64,000 bases of DNA from Lachnospiraceae bacterium (GTDB lineage Bacteria; Bacillota; Clostridia; Lachnospirales; Lachnospiraceae): positions 62,001-126,000 of the forward strand of contig JAFZQH010000027.1 in assembly GCA_017550165.1 (NCBI GenBank), written 5' to 3'. The notes below the pieces were generated by a model. The model saw only the letters and a list, made by a program, of their open reading frames with translations, made no database searches and was not told the origin of the DNA. Positions 8,400 to 17,027 of this stretch are shown piece by piece; position 1 is the stretch's first letter, and every line of letters begins with the position of its first letter. A program made the translations under genes and the position numbers.

Positions 8400-9248
8400 C
8401 TATCTGTCCTGCAGATACTCGTCTATATAAAAATTCTCATTCTTATGAGCCGCAAATAAAGTGCCTATGTCTTCGCCTTCAAGGACCCGGGTGATATTCT
8501 CCACATCATCTCCGCTGGTAATGACCATATCGGCGCCGGAGCTGGTAGCGATCAAAGCAGCGTCCAGCTTGGTAGCCATGCCCCCGGTCCCCACATCGGA
8601 TCCCGTGGAATCCTTGCCCATACCGAAGACGTCACTTATGGAATCCACAAATCCTACAAACTTCGCATCGGGATTGGTCTTGGGATCGTCGGTATAGAGT
8701 CCCCTTATATCCGACAGCATGATGAGAAGGTCGGCCTCAACAATAGCCGCAACCACAGCAGATAATTTATCATTATCTCCTACCATGATCTCGCTGGTGG
8801 ATACGGTGTCATTCTCATTTACAATGGGCACTACCCCCATCTTGAGAAGCTCCAAAAAAGTATTCTTGGTATTCTTGCATTCAAGATTATTGGTAATGGT
8901 GTGCTTGGTCATAAGGACCTGACCGGCCACATGGTTGTATTCGCTGAAGATCTTCTGATAGATCATCATAAGCTTCGCCTGACCCACTGCAGCGCAGGCC
9001 TGCTTCTCGGATAATCTTCCCGGCCTCTCCTTCATACCCAGGGCCTTCCGCCCACAGGCAATGGCACCTGATGACACCAGGATGACCTCCTTGCCCTGAT
9101 TCTGAAGGTCGCAGATAAGCCTGACAAGACGTTCCACCTTCTGAAGGTTCATGTTCCCGGTCTCCCCGTAATAGAGGGAAGACGAGCCGATCTTGATGAC
9201 GATCCGTTCCTTATTCTTGAGATTACTTCTGATAGCTGAAGGATCCAT
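8400..9248 (-). CDS. proB: Glutamate 5-kinase (short, no PUA domain)
   Basis: 282-residue amino-acid-kinase-fold enzyme. It phosphorylates L-glutamate with ATP in the first, usually proline-inhibited, step of proline synthesis. Motifs: IKIGSSSL near the N-terminus, VSSGAIACG, VNENDTVS and GTGGMATKLDAA. The C-terminal PUA domain of the E. coli enzyme is absent, as in many Firmicutes. The ATG at 9248 follows AAGGAG by six bases. First gene of the operon, divergent from the RNase H-like gene with about 100 bases of shared AT-rich control DNA. Confidence 0.95.
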   Translation of the reverse strand: MDPSAIRSNLKNKERIVIKIGSSSLYYGETGNMNLQKVERLVRLICDLQNQGKEVILVSSGAIACGRKALGMKERPGRLSEKQACAAVGQAKLMMIYQKIFSEYNHVAGQVLMTKHTITNNLECKNTKNTFLELLKMGVVPIVNENDTVSTSEIMVGDNDKLSAVVAAIVEADLLIMLSDIRGLYTDDPKTNPDAKFVGFVDSISDVFGMGKDSTGSDVGTGGMATKLDAALIATSSGADMVITSGDDVENITRVLEGEDIGTLFAAHKNENFYIDEYLQDR

Positions 9249-9353
9249 TGCAAGCTCCTTAAAAAAAACTATTCCAAAAATAACAATACATAGTATAATA
9301 CATATGTGTGCACTAATTCAAGAGTCTTTACCAAAAGGAAAGCGCAAAGCCAT

Positions 9354-10445
9354 ATGATCCGAACTACAGTTAAGCTGGATTTAGAGAAATCCCCCACTTC
9401 CATCAATAATATACCCGCAAGCGAAGTGGCTTTTTTTGATATAGAGACCACAGGCTTCTCCCCCAATAACTCCAACCTATACCTCATCGGCCTGGCCTAT
9501 GAGTCCGAGGGAGCATGGGTCCTTGACCAGTGGTTTGCAGAGAACACTGCAGAGGAAGTTCTTATAATAAGGGAATTTTCCGAGGCCGTGGCGGACTATA
9601 AGCTCCTCGTCAGCTATAACGGCCTTGGCTTCGATACCGCATATCTTCGGGAAAAATGCAAGCTATACGACATACCCTTCATTTCCGGGAAGATCCCCCA
9701 TCTGGACATATACAGGCAGCTCTTTCCCTATAAGAAATTTTTCAAGCTGGAGAATTATAAGCAGAAGAATATTGAGCGATTTTTAGGGATCCACCGGGAT
9801 GACATCTATAACGGCGGCGAACTGATCAACTACTACCGCGAGTATGTGAAGAATCCGGATAAGCGGATAAAGGATATCCTCATACAGCATAATGCCGATG
9901 ATATCAAAGGACTTATATCCATACTCCCCATTCTGTCCTATGTCACCTTCTTTAATGGCGGATTTGAACTTTCTCAGATAGACATACAGCGGTATGAGAC
10001 TGCCGACGGCAACGTGGCCATGGATGTGGTGTTCGACCTGATCCCCAACATCCCCCTACCCAAGCATATATCCTACGGAACAGGCCCCTTGTACCTGTCC
10101 GGGAAGGGAAGCAAGGTCGGGTTCAAGATAACCATGTACACCGGGGAATTGAAGTTCTATTACTCCGATTACACTGATTACTACTACCTTCCCAAGGAAG
10201 ACATGGCAGTCCACAAATCAGTAGCCTTCTTCGTTGATAAGGATTTCAGGACTCAGGCCAAGGCAGCCACCTGCTACAGCAGAAAGACCGGGAGATTTCT
10301 CCCCCAGTTCTCAGAGCTCATCGAACCCTATTTTAAGATCGAGTATCACGATAAGGTGACCTATTTCGAATTAACAGACGAATTATGTGAAAATGATGTG
10401 CTGCTTAAGAAATACATATTACACTGTATAAATCATATGAGGTGA
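9354..10445 (+). CDS. RNase H-like (DEDD) exonuclease, YprB type
   Basis: 363-residue protein with a DEDD exonuclease core: FFDIETTG (Exo I, about 27-34), SYNGLGFD (Exo II, about 86), a LDIYRQLFPYKKF block, and HNADDI (Exo III, about 182). The last 150 residues are strand-rich and unassigned. The family is annotated as ribonuclease H-like; its substrate is not established. The frame is open from ATG 9306, but that start lies in the divergent promoter region. ATG 9354, after an AAGGAAAG stretch, gives a normal N-terminus (MIRTTVKLDL). Transcribed alone and convergent with cheR. Confidence 0.82.
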   Translation: MIRTTVKLDLEKSPTSINNIPASEVAFFDIETTGFSPNNSNLYLIGLAYESEGAWVLDQWFAENTAEEVLIIREFSEAVADYKLLVSYNGLGFDTAYLREKCKLYDIPFISGKIPHLDIYRQLFPYKKFFKLENYKQKNIERFLGIHRDDIYNGGELINYYREYVKNPDKRIKDILIQHNADDIKGLISILPILSYVTFFNGGFELSQIDIQRYETADGNVAMDVVFDLIPNIPLPKHISYGTGPLYLSGKGSKVGFKITMYTGELKFYYSDYTDYYYLPKEDMAVHKSVAFFVDKDFRTQAKAATCYSRKTGRFLPQFSELIEPYFKIEYHDKVTYFELTDELCENDVLLKKYILHCINHMR

Positions 10446-10466
10446 TGGCTTCCGCCATCACCTCAT
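10437..10466. terminator. Strong hairpin between convergent genes
   Basis: Perfect 13-bp stem ATGAGGTGATGGC / GCCATCACCTCAT around a TTCC loop. It includes the stop codon of the exonuclease gene and ends three bases from the cheR stop. It probably serves both strands as a terminator, although the U-tract on either side is weak. Confidence 0.7.
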
Positions 10467-10468
10467 CT

Positions 10469-11254
10469 TTATTCCATGTCTCCCTTTTGGAAGAAGAATG
10501 ATTCAAATCTGGTATATCCCATAGTCCTGTAATTTATGATCTGCTCGGTGCTTCCTATAAAGAGGAAGCCTCCGTCAACAAGGGAATCATAGAACTTCTT
10601 ATATATCATATCCTTGGTCTCTTCTGTAAAGTAGATTACCACATTCCTGCAAAGGATCAGGTGGCAGTTCTGCTCATAGGCATCCTTAAGAAGATTGGCC
10701 TCCTTGAATTCAACACATTTCTTGATATCGGGAGAGATCTGAAAAGAATCACCTATCTGGGTAAAATACTTCTTTTTGAATTCTTCCGGAACTCCTGCGA
10801 TACTCTTGGCGGAATACAGGCCGGTCTTAGCCTTGGCTATGACCTGATCATCAATGTCCGTAGCTATAACCTTGATCTGGTTAAGAGGAATGAACTTGGA
10901 GAATGCCATAACCAGTGAATACGGCTCATCACCCGTGGAACATGCAGCACTCCATATCTTAAGGTTCTTCCCGAACCTGTTGATCAGCTTGGGAATGACT
11001 GTCTTGTCCATAATCTCCCACTGATCGGTATTACGATAGAACTCCGATACGTTAATGGTAAGGAAATTAACAAATTCCCTGAAAAGTACCTCATCCGTCT
11101 TACAAGCAGAGATCAATCCATCATAATCAACAACCTTATGCCTGGAGAGAAATGAATCGATCCTTCTCCTCATCTGCTTTTCCTTGTATGCATTAAGATC
11201 GATCTTCGTCAAACTGTGAACGTCTCTTTTGAATTTCTCGTAATCGTTAGCCAT
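10469..11254 (-). CDS. cheR: CheR-type chemotaxis receptor methyltransferase
   Basis: 261-residue glutamate O-methyltransferase of the CheR family, which transfers methyl from SAM to chemoreceptor glutamates. The N-terminal CheR helical domain (about 1-75) is followed by the SAM-binding domain with WSAACSTGDEPYS (about 98), LCRNVVIYF (about 200) and FIGSTEQI near the end. ATG 11254 is set by GGAGGG at 6 bases; seven upstream codons open in the same frame are not used. No other chemotaxis gene is in the window. It stands between rpsA and a convergent terminator. Confidence 0.9.
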   Translation of the reverse strand: MANDYEKFKRDVHSLTKIDLNAYKEKQMRRRIDSFLSRHKVVDYDGLISACKTDEVLFREFVNFLTINVSEFYRNTDQWEIMDKTVIPKLINRFGKNLKIWSAACSTGDEPYSLVMAFSKFIPLNQIKVIATDIDDQVIAKAKTGLYSAKSIAGVPEEFKKKYFTQIGDSFQISPDIKKCVEFKEANLLKDAYEQNCHLILCRNVVIYFTEETKDMIYKKFYDSLVDGGFLFIGSTEQIINYRTMGYTRFESFFFQKGDME

Positions 11255-11278
11255 CAGTAACCCTCCATTACACATAAT

Positions 11279-11303
11279 AAAGCGAACAGATATCGTCCGC
11301 TTT
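11279..11303 (-). terminator. Candidate terminator downstream of rpsA
   Basis: On the minus strand AAAGCG...CGCTTT forms a stem (with an inner G-bulged AC/GT) followed by TATTATG. The U-tract is weak, so read-through into cheR is possible. Confidence 0.4.
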
Positions 11304-11329
11304 ATATATATTCTTATAATAATTCCCTA

Positions 11330-12511
11330 TTATTCTTCTGATGCAGTCTCCTCTGCAGCAGACTCCTCAGCAGGAGCTTCAGCAGGCTCCTCTACAGCCA
11401 CTTCTGCAGGTGCTTCTGCCGCTGTCTCTTCCTCAGCCGCTGAATCTTCAACTTCCGGAGCAGGAAGAAGTGCCTTCATGCTAAGGCTGATCTTCTTTTC
11501 AGCCACATTAAGATCAACGACCTTAACCTCAACCTCCTGTCCGATAGACAGAACGTCAGCAGGCTTCTCAACATGCTCTCTGGAAATCTGTGAAACATGA
11601 AGGAGAGCATCAACACCCGGAACTATCTCGACAAATGCACCGAAATCCGTCATCCTGGCAACCTTACCCTTAAGAACGGTACCTACGGCATATTTCTCTT
11701 CAGCATTAAGCCATGGATTCTCCTGATCAAACTTAAGGCTTAATGCGATCTTGGTCTCGTTAATGTCCTTAATAAGAACCTTAACTGTATCCCCTACCTT
11801 GAAAAGCTTCTTGGGATTATCAACTCTTCCCCAGCTCATCTCGGAGATATGAAGCAGACCGTCTGCTCCGCCAAGATCTATAAATGCACCGAAATCGGTG
11901 ATATTCTTAACAACGCCTTCAACGATCTGACCTACTGAAAGCTTATCGAATAACTCCTTCTGCATCTCGGCCTTGTGAGCAACAAGAAGCTGTCTGCGGT
12001 CACCGATGATCCTCCTTCTTCTGGGATTGAACTCGGTGATGACAAACTCTATCTCCTGTCCCTGATACTTGGCAAGATTCTTCTCATAAGAATCCGACAC
12101 CAGGCTTGCGGGGATAAATACTCTCGTCTCGTCAACTATAAGGCTTAAGCCTCCGTCAAGAACCTGAGCTACCGTAGCTTTGAGTACCTCATGGTTATTA
12201 AATGCCTCTTCCAGTCTCTTGCTTCCCTTCTCGGCAGCAAGTCTCTTGTAAGTAAGAAGAACCTGACCCTCACCGTCATTAACCTTCAGGACCTTTGCCT
12301 CCATGGAGTCGCCAACCTTAGCAACAGTAGTAAGGTCAACAGGCTCATTGGAATATTCATTCCTGGTAAGGATACCGTCCGACTTATAACCGATATTTAA
12401 GACAATCTCGTCCGGCTTAACGGAAATGACCTTTCCTTCGACAACGTCTCCATTTCGAATTGTTTTAAATGATTCGTCCAACATTTGTTCAAAGCTCATC
12501 TCTTCTGACAT
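11330..12511 (-). CDS. rpsA: S1-domain protein, ribosomal protein bS1-like
   Basis: 393 residues with four S1 RNA-binding repeats (about 18-90, 105-170, 190-258 and 275-345) and an Ala/Glu-rich acidic tail of about 45 residues. The last two repeats are the most canonical (KNITDFGAFIDLGGADGLLH, ARMTDFGAFVEIVPGVDALL). Gram-positive S1 homologues have four rather than six repeats; they bind mRNA, but whether they are true ribosome subunits varies. It overlaps the end of ispH by 16 bases. In many Clostridia these two are neighbours or fused; here they are separate frames. Confidence 0.93.
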   Translation of the reverse strand: MSEEMSFEQMLDESFKTIRNGDVVEGKVISVKPDEIVLNIGYKSDGILTRNEYSNEPVDLTTVAKVGDSMEAKVLKVNDGEGQVLLTYKRLAAEKGSKRLEEAFNNHEVLKATVAQVLDGGLSLIVDETRVFIPASLVSDSYEKNLAKYQGQEIEFVITEFNPRRRRIIGDRRQLLVAHKAEMQKELFDKLSVGQIVEGVVKNITDFGAFIDLGGADGLLHISEMSWGRVDNPKKLFKVGDTVKVLIKDINETKIALSLKFDQENPWLNAEEKYAVGTVLKGKVARMTDFGAFVEIVPGVDALLHVSQISREHVEKPADVLSIGQEVEVKVVDLNVAEKKISLSMKALLPAPEVEDSAAEEETAAEAPAEVAVEEPAEAPAEESAAEETASEE

Positions 12512-13347
12512 TCTTTGAAAACCTCCTCAATAATATTCTTTGGGGTAGATGCCCCTGCTGTAATACCTACATTCTTAAACAATTCAAGTTGCCTTAGTTC
12601 CAAGTCATCAAGTGTCTGTATGTAGTAAGTATTTGCACATTTTTCTGAACAGATATCATACAATTTCTGTGTGTTGGAGCTGTTCCTTCCGCCAATGACT
12701 ATCATGACGTCACTACAAGAGGCAAGTTCAGATGCCTCCCGTTGTCGCTCCCTTGTAGCACTACAGATCGTATTACTAACTATTATATCATAACCCTTTT
12801 TGTTAATTATTTCAACAATTTCTTGAAATTTCTCATAATTAAACGTTGTTTGTGAAACAATACAGATTTTACGGGAAATGTCTATGTCAATCTTTTCAGC
12901 GTCATCACTGCTTTTGATCACGATAAGGTCCCTACTGTGGCAGTATCCGCATATGCCCTCCACCTCGGGATGATCACGGTCTCCCGTAACGATAACATAA
13001 TAGCCCTTATCCGAAGCGTCCTTTACGATGTTGTGGATCTTCTTGACAAAGGGACAGGTACTGTCAACATATCTGATCCCCTTTGAATCCAAAAGCTTAT
13101 AAATACGCTCCGGCACACCGTGGGACCTGATCACAAGGGTTCCCTCATTCAGGTTCTCCAGTTCCTCTTCGGATTCGATCACCCGGACTCCTCTTTTTTC
13201 AAGGTCTGAAACAACATTTTCATTATGAATGATCGGGCCAAGTGTGTAAATAGGACTTATTCCCTTACCTGCCTCATCATATACGGTATTTACGGCCCTT
13301 TCCACACCGAAGCAAAAGCCGGCCGTCTTTGCCACCTTAACATTCAA
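12496..13347 (-). CDS. ispH: 4-hydroxy-3-methylbut-2-enyl diphosphate reductase
   Basis: 283-residue IspH/LytB, the last enzyme of the MEP isoprenoid pathway; it makes IPP and DMAPP using a [4Fe-4S] cluster. Three cluster cysteines are visible: GFCFGV (Cys12), DSTCPFV (about 98) and NTICSAT (about 193). Catalytic-region motifs IIHNENVV and SHGVPE are intact and the length is typical. It starts four bases after the cmk stop and its end overlaps the S1 gene, forming a cmk-ispH-rpsA transcription unit. Confidence 0.96.
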   Translation of the reverse strand: MNVKVAKTAGFCFGVERAVNTVYDEAGKGISPIYTLGPIIHNENVVSDLEKRGVRVIESEEELENLNEGTLVIRSHGVPERIYKLLDSKGIRYVDSTCPFVKKIHNIVKDASDKGYYVIVTGDRDHPEVEGICGYCHSRDLIVIKSSDDAEKIDIDISRKICIVSQTTFNYEKFQEIVEIINKKGYDIIVSNTICSATRERQREASELASCSDVMIVIGGRNSSNTQKLYDICSEKCANTYYIQTLDDLELRQLELFKNVGITAGASTPKNIIEEVFKECQKR

Positions 13348-13351
13348 AGCA

Positions 13352-14020
13352 TTATCCTCTTCGCTCTTTGATAAGATTCCTTATAGCTGTGCAAACCTCG
13401 TCTATCCCCATCTTGTCCGTGTCCACCAGAATGGCATCATCCGCCTGCTTCAAGGGGGCCACCTCCCGGTTCATGTCCCGCATGTCACGCTCTATTATCT
13501 CTTTTTCCGTAACATCGAGATCAGCCTCAATGCCCTTTTCCTTCAATTCACCTACTCGTCTTTCGGCGCGTACCCTCGAGGATGCTGTAAGATATACCTT
13601 AAGCTCCGCATTTGGAAGGACCACCGTCCCAATATCCCTTCCGTCCATGACCACGTCATTCTCTCTTGCCAGCTTACGCTGCAGTTCAAGAAGGGTATTC
13701 CTCACCGCCGGATTAACAGAAGCGCGGGAAGCCATATCCCCCACTTCCTGGGTACGAAGCTGACCGGTGACGTTCTCACCGTTAAGGATCACCTGCTGTG
13801 CCCCATTATCGTATACAATGCCCACATCAATATTTTTGCAGGCCTCTTCGCAGGCAGCCCCATCCTCAGGGCATACATCATTTCTCAGAAAATAAATGGC
13901 AATAGCCCGGAACATCGCTCCCGTATCAACATAGATAAAGCCCATCTCCTTGGAGATCAACTTGGCTACAGTAGATTTGCCCGCTCCCGCAGGTCCGTCG
14001 ATGGCAACATTAAAACCCAT
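13352..14020 (-). CDS. cmk: Cytidylate kinase
   Basis: 222-residue CMP/dCMP kinase, phosphorylating CMP and dCMP with ATP for nucleotide recycling. Motifs: P-loop GPAGAGKST (residues 9-17), YVDTGAMFRA substrate region, MDGRDIGTVV and LID arginines in RAERR. Normal length. First of the cmk-ispH-rpsA group and downstream of the FAD protein gene by 48 bases. Confidence 0.96.
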   Translation of the reverse strand: MGFNVAIDGPAGAGKSTVAKLISKEMGFIYVDTGAMFRAIAIYFLRNDVCPEDGAACEEACKNIDVGIVYDNGAQQVILNGENVTGQLRTQEVGDMASRASVNPAVRNTLLELQRKLARENDVVMDGRDIGTVVLPNAELKVYLTASSRVRAERRVGELKEKGIEADLDVTEKEIIERDMRDMNREVAPLKQADDAILVDTDKMGIDEVCTAIRNLIKERRG

Positions 14021-14068
14021 ATAAGCCCTCCTATGATAATTAATTCTCTATTTAATAAAATTAGTCCG

Positions 14069-15337
14069 TCACTGTTTCGAAATGCTCGCAGCCTTACCGG
14101 CTACAAACCCCGTACTCCAGGCTATCTGCAGGTTAAAGCCTCCCGTCATGGCATCCACATCCAGTACCTCTCCTGCAAAATAAAGCCCCCGGATCTTCTT
14201 CGACTCCATGGTCTTGGGGTCTACCTCCTTAACCGATACCCCGCCTCTTGTGATAACAGCCTCCTCAAAGCCTCTTAAGGATGTCAGCGTAAGGGGAAAT
14301 GATTTAAGGAGCACTACTATCCCGTCTCTCTCGGTCTTGGTGATCTCATTGACCTTTTTGTCAGGGTCGATGCCTGAGATCATGGCAAAGGGATGGATCA
14401 TGGTCTTGGGCAATATCTCTGACAGGGTGTTCTTGTATTGTTTATTCTTGTTCTTTTCAAAAAGCCTGACCAGCCTCTTATCTATGGTTTCCTGATCAAG
14501 GGCAGGTTTCAAGTCCACCCTGAGGCTTAAGGGTTTTTTTCTGATCTCGTCTCCCACCAGAGCCGATGCCGAAAGCATCAGGGGTCCGCTTACACCGAAG
14601 TGGGTAAAGAGCATCTCACCGAAGCCGGTATAGAGCACCTTGTTCTTTGAGTCCGTAACCCTTACCGACACATTCTTCAACGCCAGGCCCTGCATCTCTT
14701 CCACATAGTTGGTCTCCCTGACATTAAAGGGAACAAGGGAGGGCCGGGTGTCAGTAACAGTAATGCCAAGGCGCTTTGCCTCCGACAGGCCGAAGCCCGT
14801 AGACCCGGTAGACGGGTAAGACAAACCTCCCGTACATACAATGACACGGTCCGCTTCAAGAGCCTCTCCGTTTAGGAGCTTAACCCCGGAAATATGCGGC
14901 TTTCCATCCGGTTCGCCTTCACCTGATGTAAGGATCTCGGCTGCCTCGCAATTAAGTCTTGTTTTAACTTTTGCCGAGTCCAGGAGTTTTTTTAATGCAG
15001 CCGTTACATCCGATGCGTGGTCAGATACGGGAAACACCCTGTTTCCCCGCTCCTTTTTCATTTTCAGCCCGCCCCGTTCCAGCAGTCTGACAATCCCTGC
15101 ATTATCGAATTGTGAGTATGGGCTGTACATGAATTTGGGATTGGATACAACATTTTCAAAGAAGGTATCCTTATCGCAGGCATTGGTAATGTTGCAGCGT
15201 CCTTTACCCGTGATATATATCTTCTTGCCCAGCTTCTCGTTCTTCTCCAGGAGAAGGACTTCCGCACCGGATTCAGATGCAATAATGGCGGCAAGCATCC
15301 CGGATGCTCCGCCGCCTATAACGATCACTTTATTCAC
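14069..15337 (-). CDS. HI0933/BaiN-like FAD-dependent oxidoreductase
   Basis: 422-residue flavoprotein of the YhiN/HI0933 family. Motifs: N-terminal Rossmann IGGGASGMLAA (about 6-16), GKGRCNITNA (about 43), and the C-terminal YFAGEVLDVDAMTGGFNLQ block that closes the FAD site. A BaiN relative takes part in bile-acid 7-dehydroxylation, but most family members have no known substrate, so no reaction is claimed. Its start overlaps the RpiR gene stop by 8 bases. Confidence 0.9.
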   Translation of the reverse strand: MNKVIVIGGGASGMLAAIIASESGAEVLLLEKNEKLGKKIYITGKGRCNITNACDKDTFFENVVSNPKFMYSPYSQFDNAGIVRLLERGGLKMKKERGNRVFPVSDHASDVTAALKKLLDSAKVKTRLNCEAAEILTSGEGEPDGKPHISGVKLLNGEALEADRVIVCTGGLSYPSTGSTGFGLSEAKRLGITVTDTRPSLVPFNVRETNYVEEMQGLALKNVSVRVTDSKNKVLYTGFGEMLFTHFGVSGPLMLSASALVGDEIRKKPLSLRVDLKPALDQETIDKRLVRLFEKNKNKQYKNTLSEILPKTMIHPFAMISGIDPDKKVNEITKTERDGIVVLLKSFPLTLTSLRGFEEAVITRGGVSVKEVDPKTMESKKIRGLYFAGEVLDVDAMTGGFNLQIAWSTGFVAGKAASISKQ

Positions 15338-16259
15338 TGTCAGCTTCCTCAGGCTTCGAAAACTTCATTTTCACCGAGTCTCCGATATAGCCCATCTCAT
15401 CATTGTCATAGACCTGGTATTCATCCCATATTTCCTCCATGTCTTCCAGAGTCTTGACAAGCACGTCCCTCTTTCGCATAAATAAGGCCACTATCAATGC
15501 GTTTATCACACTTAAAGGCGCTGTGAGGGAATCCGTCGCCGATGCCATAGTACTCTTCGCCAGAAGGTTGCAGGAAGAGTAGAGATTCATGGGTGAGTGG
15601 ACACTGTCTGTCAGTGTCACCACCTTGGCGCTGCGATTATTGGCAAATTCCAGCATCTTTAAGGTTCTCATGGAATAACGGGGGAAACTTATCCCTATCA
15701 TAACGTCATTCTCGGAGATATGCAAGGTCTGTTCAAAGAGTTCGTTGGAACTGGTGGTCTGCAATACTATAACGTCCTCAAATACCATCTTCATGTAGAA
15801 GCCCAGATACTGGGCAAGAGGCGCGCAGCTTCGCAGGCCTATGATATATATTTTTCTGGCGGAAAGAATGGTCTCCACCGCCATGTCAAATGCGGAATGG
15901 TCTATGTTCTCAAGGGTATCCCTGATATTATCAATATCCGATCCGAGAACGGAATCCAAAACTTCCTTGCGGTCGATACGGTCAAATGTCACCTCTGAGG
16001 GCTGGGCGGAACTGAGCTTGTCTCTTACCAGTTCCTCAAGAGCCTTCTGGAATTCAGGATAACCCTTGTAATCCAGTTGGGTAGCGAACCTGACCACCGT
16101 GGACTCGCTGACCCCCACCACCTTGCCCAGCTTGGCAGCTGTAAGAAATGCGGCTTTGTCATAATTGTCCGTAATATAAGTGGCAAGGAGCTTCTGCCCC
16201 TTGCTGAGACGACTGTATCGTTCGTTTATGCGGTTCATTAGGTCGTTGGATCTGGTCAT
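15330..16259 (-). CDS. MurR/RpiR family transcriptional regulator
   Basis: 309 residues: an N-terminal RpiR helix-turn-helix (about 5-80, with VGVSESTVVRFATQLDYKGY) and a SIS sugar-phosphate-binding domain (about 115-240, KIYIIGLRSCAP, SENDVMIGISFPRYS). Relatives sense phosphosugars and control sugar or amino-sugar genes. The operon holds no sugar gene, so the effector is unknown. Start ATG 16259 follows GAGGG; the longer open frame to 16328 crosses a terminator hairpin and is rejected. Confidence 0.9.
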   Translation of the reverse strand: MTRSNDLMNRINERYSRLSKGQKLLATYITDNYDKAAFLTAAKLGKVVGVSESTVVRFATQLDYKGYPEFQKALEELVRDKLSSAQPSEVTFDRIDRKEVLDSVLGSDIDNIRDTLENIDHSAFDMAVETILSARKIYIIGLRSCAPLAQYLGFYMKMVFEDVIVLQTTSSNELFEQTLHISENDVMIGISFPRYSMRTLKMLEFANNRSAKVVTLTDSVHSPMNLYSSCNLLAKSTMASATDSLTAPLSVINALIVALFMRKRDVLVKTLEDMEEIWDEYQVYDNDEMGYIGDSVKMKFSKPEEADSE

Positions 16260-16273
16260 GTAGTATCCCTCTA

Positions 16274-16297
16274 CAAAAAAAGGAGGACCTCCTCCTC
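16274..16297 (-). terminator. Rho-independent terminator just before the RpiR gene
   Basis: Minus strand: GGAGG-AGGT-CCTCC stem followed by seven T. It ends only about 15 bases before the RpiR start codon, so it may end the tRNA-Pro transcript or act as an attenuator for the regulator. Confidence 0.65.
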
Positions 16298-16310
16298 CAT
16301 CATCACTCCA

Positions 16311-16330
16311 ACATGTGCTATCGCACATGT
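16311..16330. repeat. Perfect hairpin
   Basis: ACATGTGC-TATC-GCACATGT, an 8-bp perfect stem between tRNA-Pro and the RpiR gene. Possible operator for the regulator or an RNA-processing structure. Confidence 0.5.
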
Positions 16331-16336
16331 CGCCTT

Positions 16337-16375
16337 GTCCTAAGCAATCAGCCGCCTTCGGCGACAGCTTAGGAC
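16337..16375. repeat. Hairpin directly after tRNA-Pro
   Basis: GTCCTAAGC ... GCTTAGGAC forms a 9-bp stem, with an inner GCCG/CGGC stem. A related hairpin, GTCCTAAGG ... CCTTGGGAC, lies upstream of the tRNA at 16471-16515, so the tRNA is bracketed by two similar structures. Confidence 0.55.
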
Positions 16376-16380
16376 ATTAC

Positions 16381-16454
16381 TCGGGGCGACAGGATTTGAA
16401 CCTGCGACCTCACGGCCCCCAGCCGTGCGCGCTACCAAACTACGCCACGCCCCG
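16381..16454 (-). tRNA. tRNA-Pro (anticodon GGG)
   Basis: 74-base cloverleaf on the minus strand: acceptor CGGGGCG/CGCCCCG with discriminator A, D-arm GCGT...GCGC, anticodon stem CACGG/CCGTG with loop CTGGGGG giving anticodon GGG, and T-arm GCAGG-TTCAAAT-CCTGT. The 3' CCA is not encoded. It lies between dut and the RpiR gene. Confidence 0.95.
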
Positions 16455-16470
16455 TAATATATGGTATTCT

Positions 16471-16515
16471 GTGTCCCAAGGAATCTCCCCACTCCGTGGG
16501 TCCCCCCTTAGGACA
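16471..16515. repeat. Hairpin between dut and tRNA-Pro
   Basis: On the minus strand GTCCTAAGG pairs with CCTTGGGAC around a nested CCCAC/GTGGG stem. It starts two bases after the dut stop codon, so it probably shapes the dut 3' end. It shares the ATGTCCTAAG start with the hairpin on the other side of the tRNA. Confidence 0.5.
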
Positions 16516-16516
16516 T

Positions 16517-16951
16517 TTATTGAATCCCCGTGCTTCCGAAACCGCCCCGATCACGCCCATCAAGCTTAACAACCTCTTCAAAAGAGATCTCCGGCTGATG
16601 CCTCATGATCCTAAACTGAGCGATCCGGTCATTTGTATGGACCACAGTATCCCTGGTGGCATACATGGGTACAAACCACTGGTCATTATCTCCGCAGTAT
16701 GTCTCATCGATAACTCCCATGGAATTGGTCTGGATCAGTCCAAAATTCTTAAAGGTAGAACTTCTGGGAACCACATGGGCTTCATATCCTTCCGGCAACT
16801 GCAAAGCGATACCCAAAGGAATAAGCTTGTATTCTCCGGCGGAAAAACTCATATCCTCAGCAGCCCGGAGATCTATCCAATCCGATTTGCCGCCGATATA
16901 TTCAAGTTTATCGATCTTATCCGTAAAATACTTGATCTTAATGCTTTCCAT
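16517..16951 (-). CDS. dut: dUTP diphosphatase
   Basis: 144-residue trimeric dUTPase, hydrolysing dUTP to dUMP and PPi. All five family motifs are present in order: a DLRAAED region (I), PRSST (II), [11 protein letters not shown] (III), DRIAQFRI (IV) and GGFGSTG (V). ATG 16951 is used because GAGGA lies six bases upstream; a TTG four codons earlier is less likely. Confidence 0.95.
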   Translation of the reverse strand: MESIKIKYFTDKIDKLEYIGGKSDWIDLRAAEDMSFSAGEYKLIPLGIALQLPEGYEAHVVPRSSTFKNFGLIQTNSMGVIDETYCGDNDQWFVPMYATRDTVVHTNDRIAQFRIMRHQPEISFEEVVKLDGRDRGGFGSTGIQ

Positions 16952-17027
16952 GACGGTCCTCAATCACAAACACAAGTGGTATTATAATACCTGTATTACC
17001 CTCTTGTCAATCCGGGATTTCTATACA

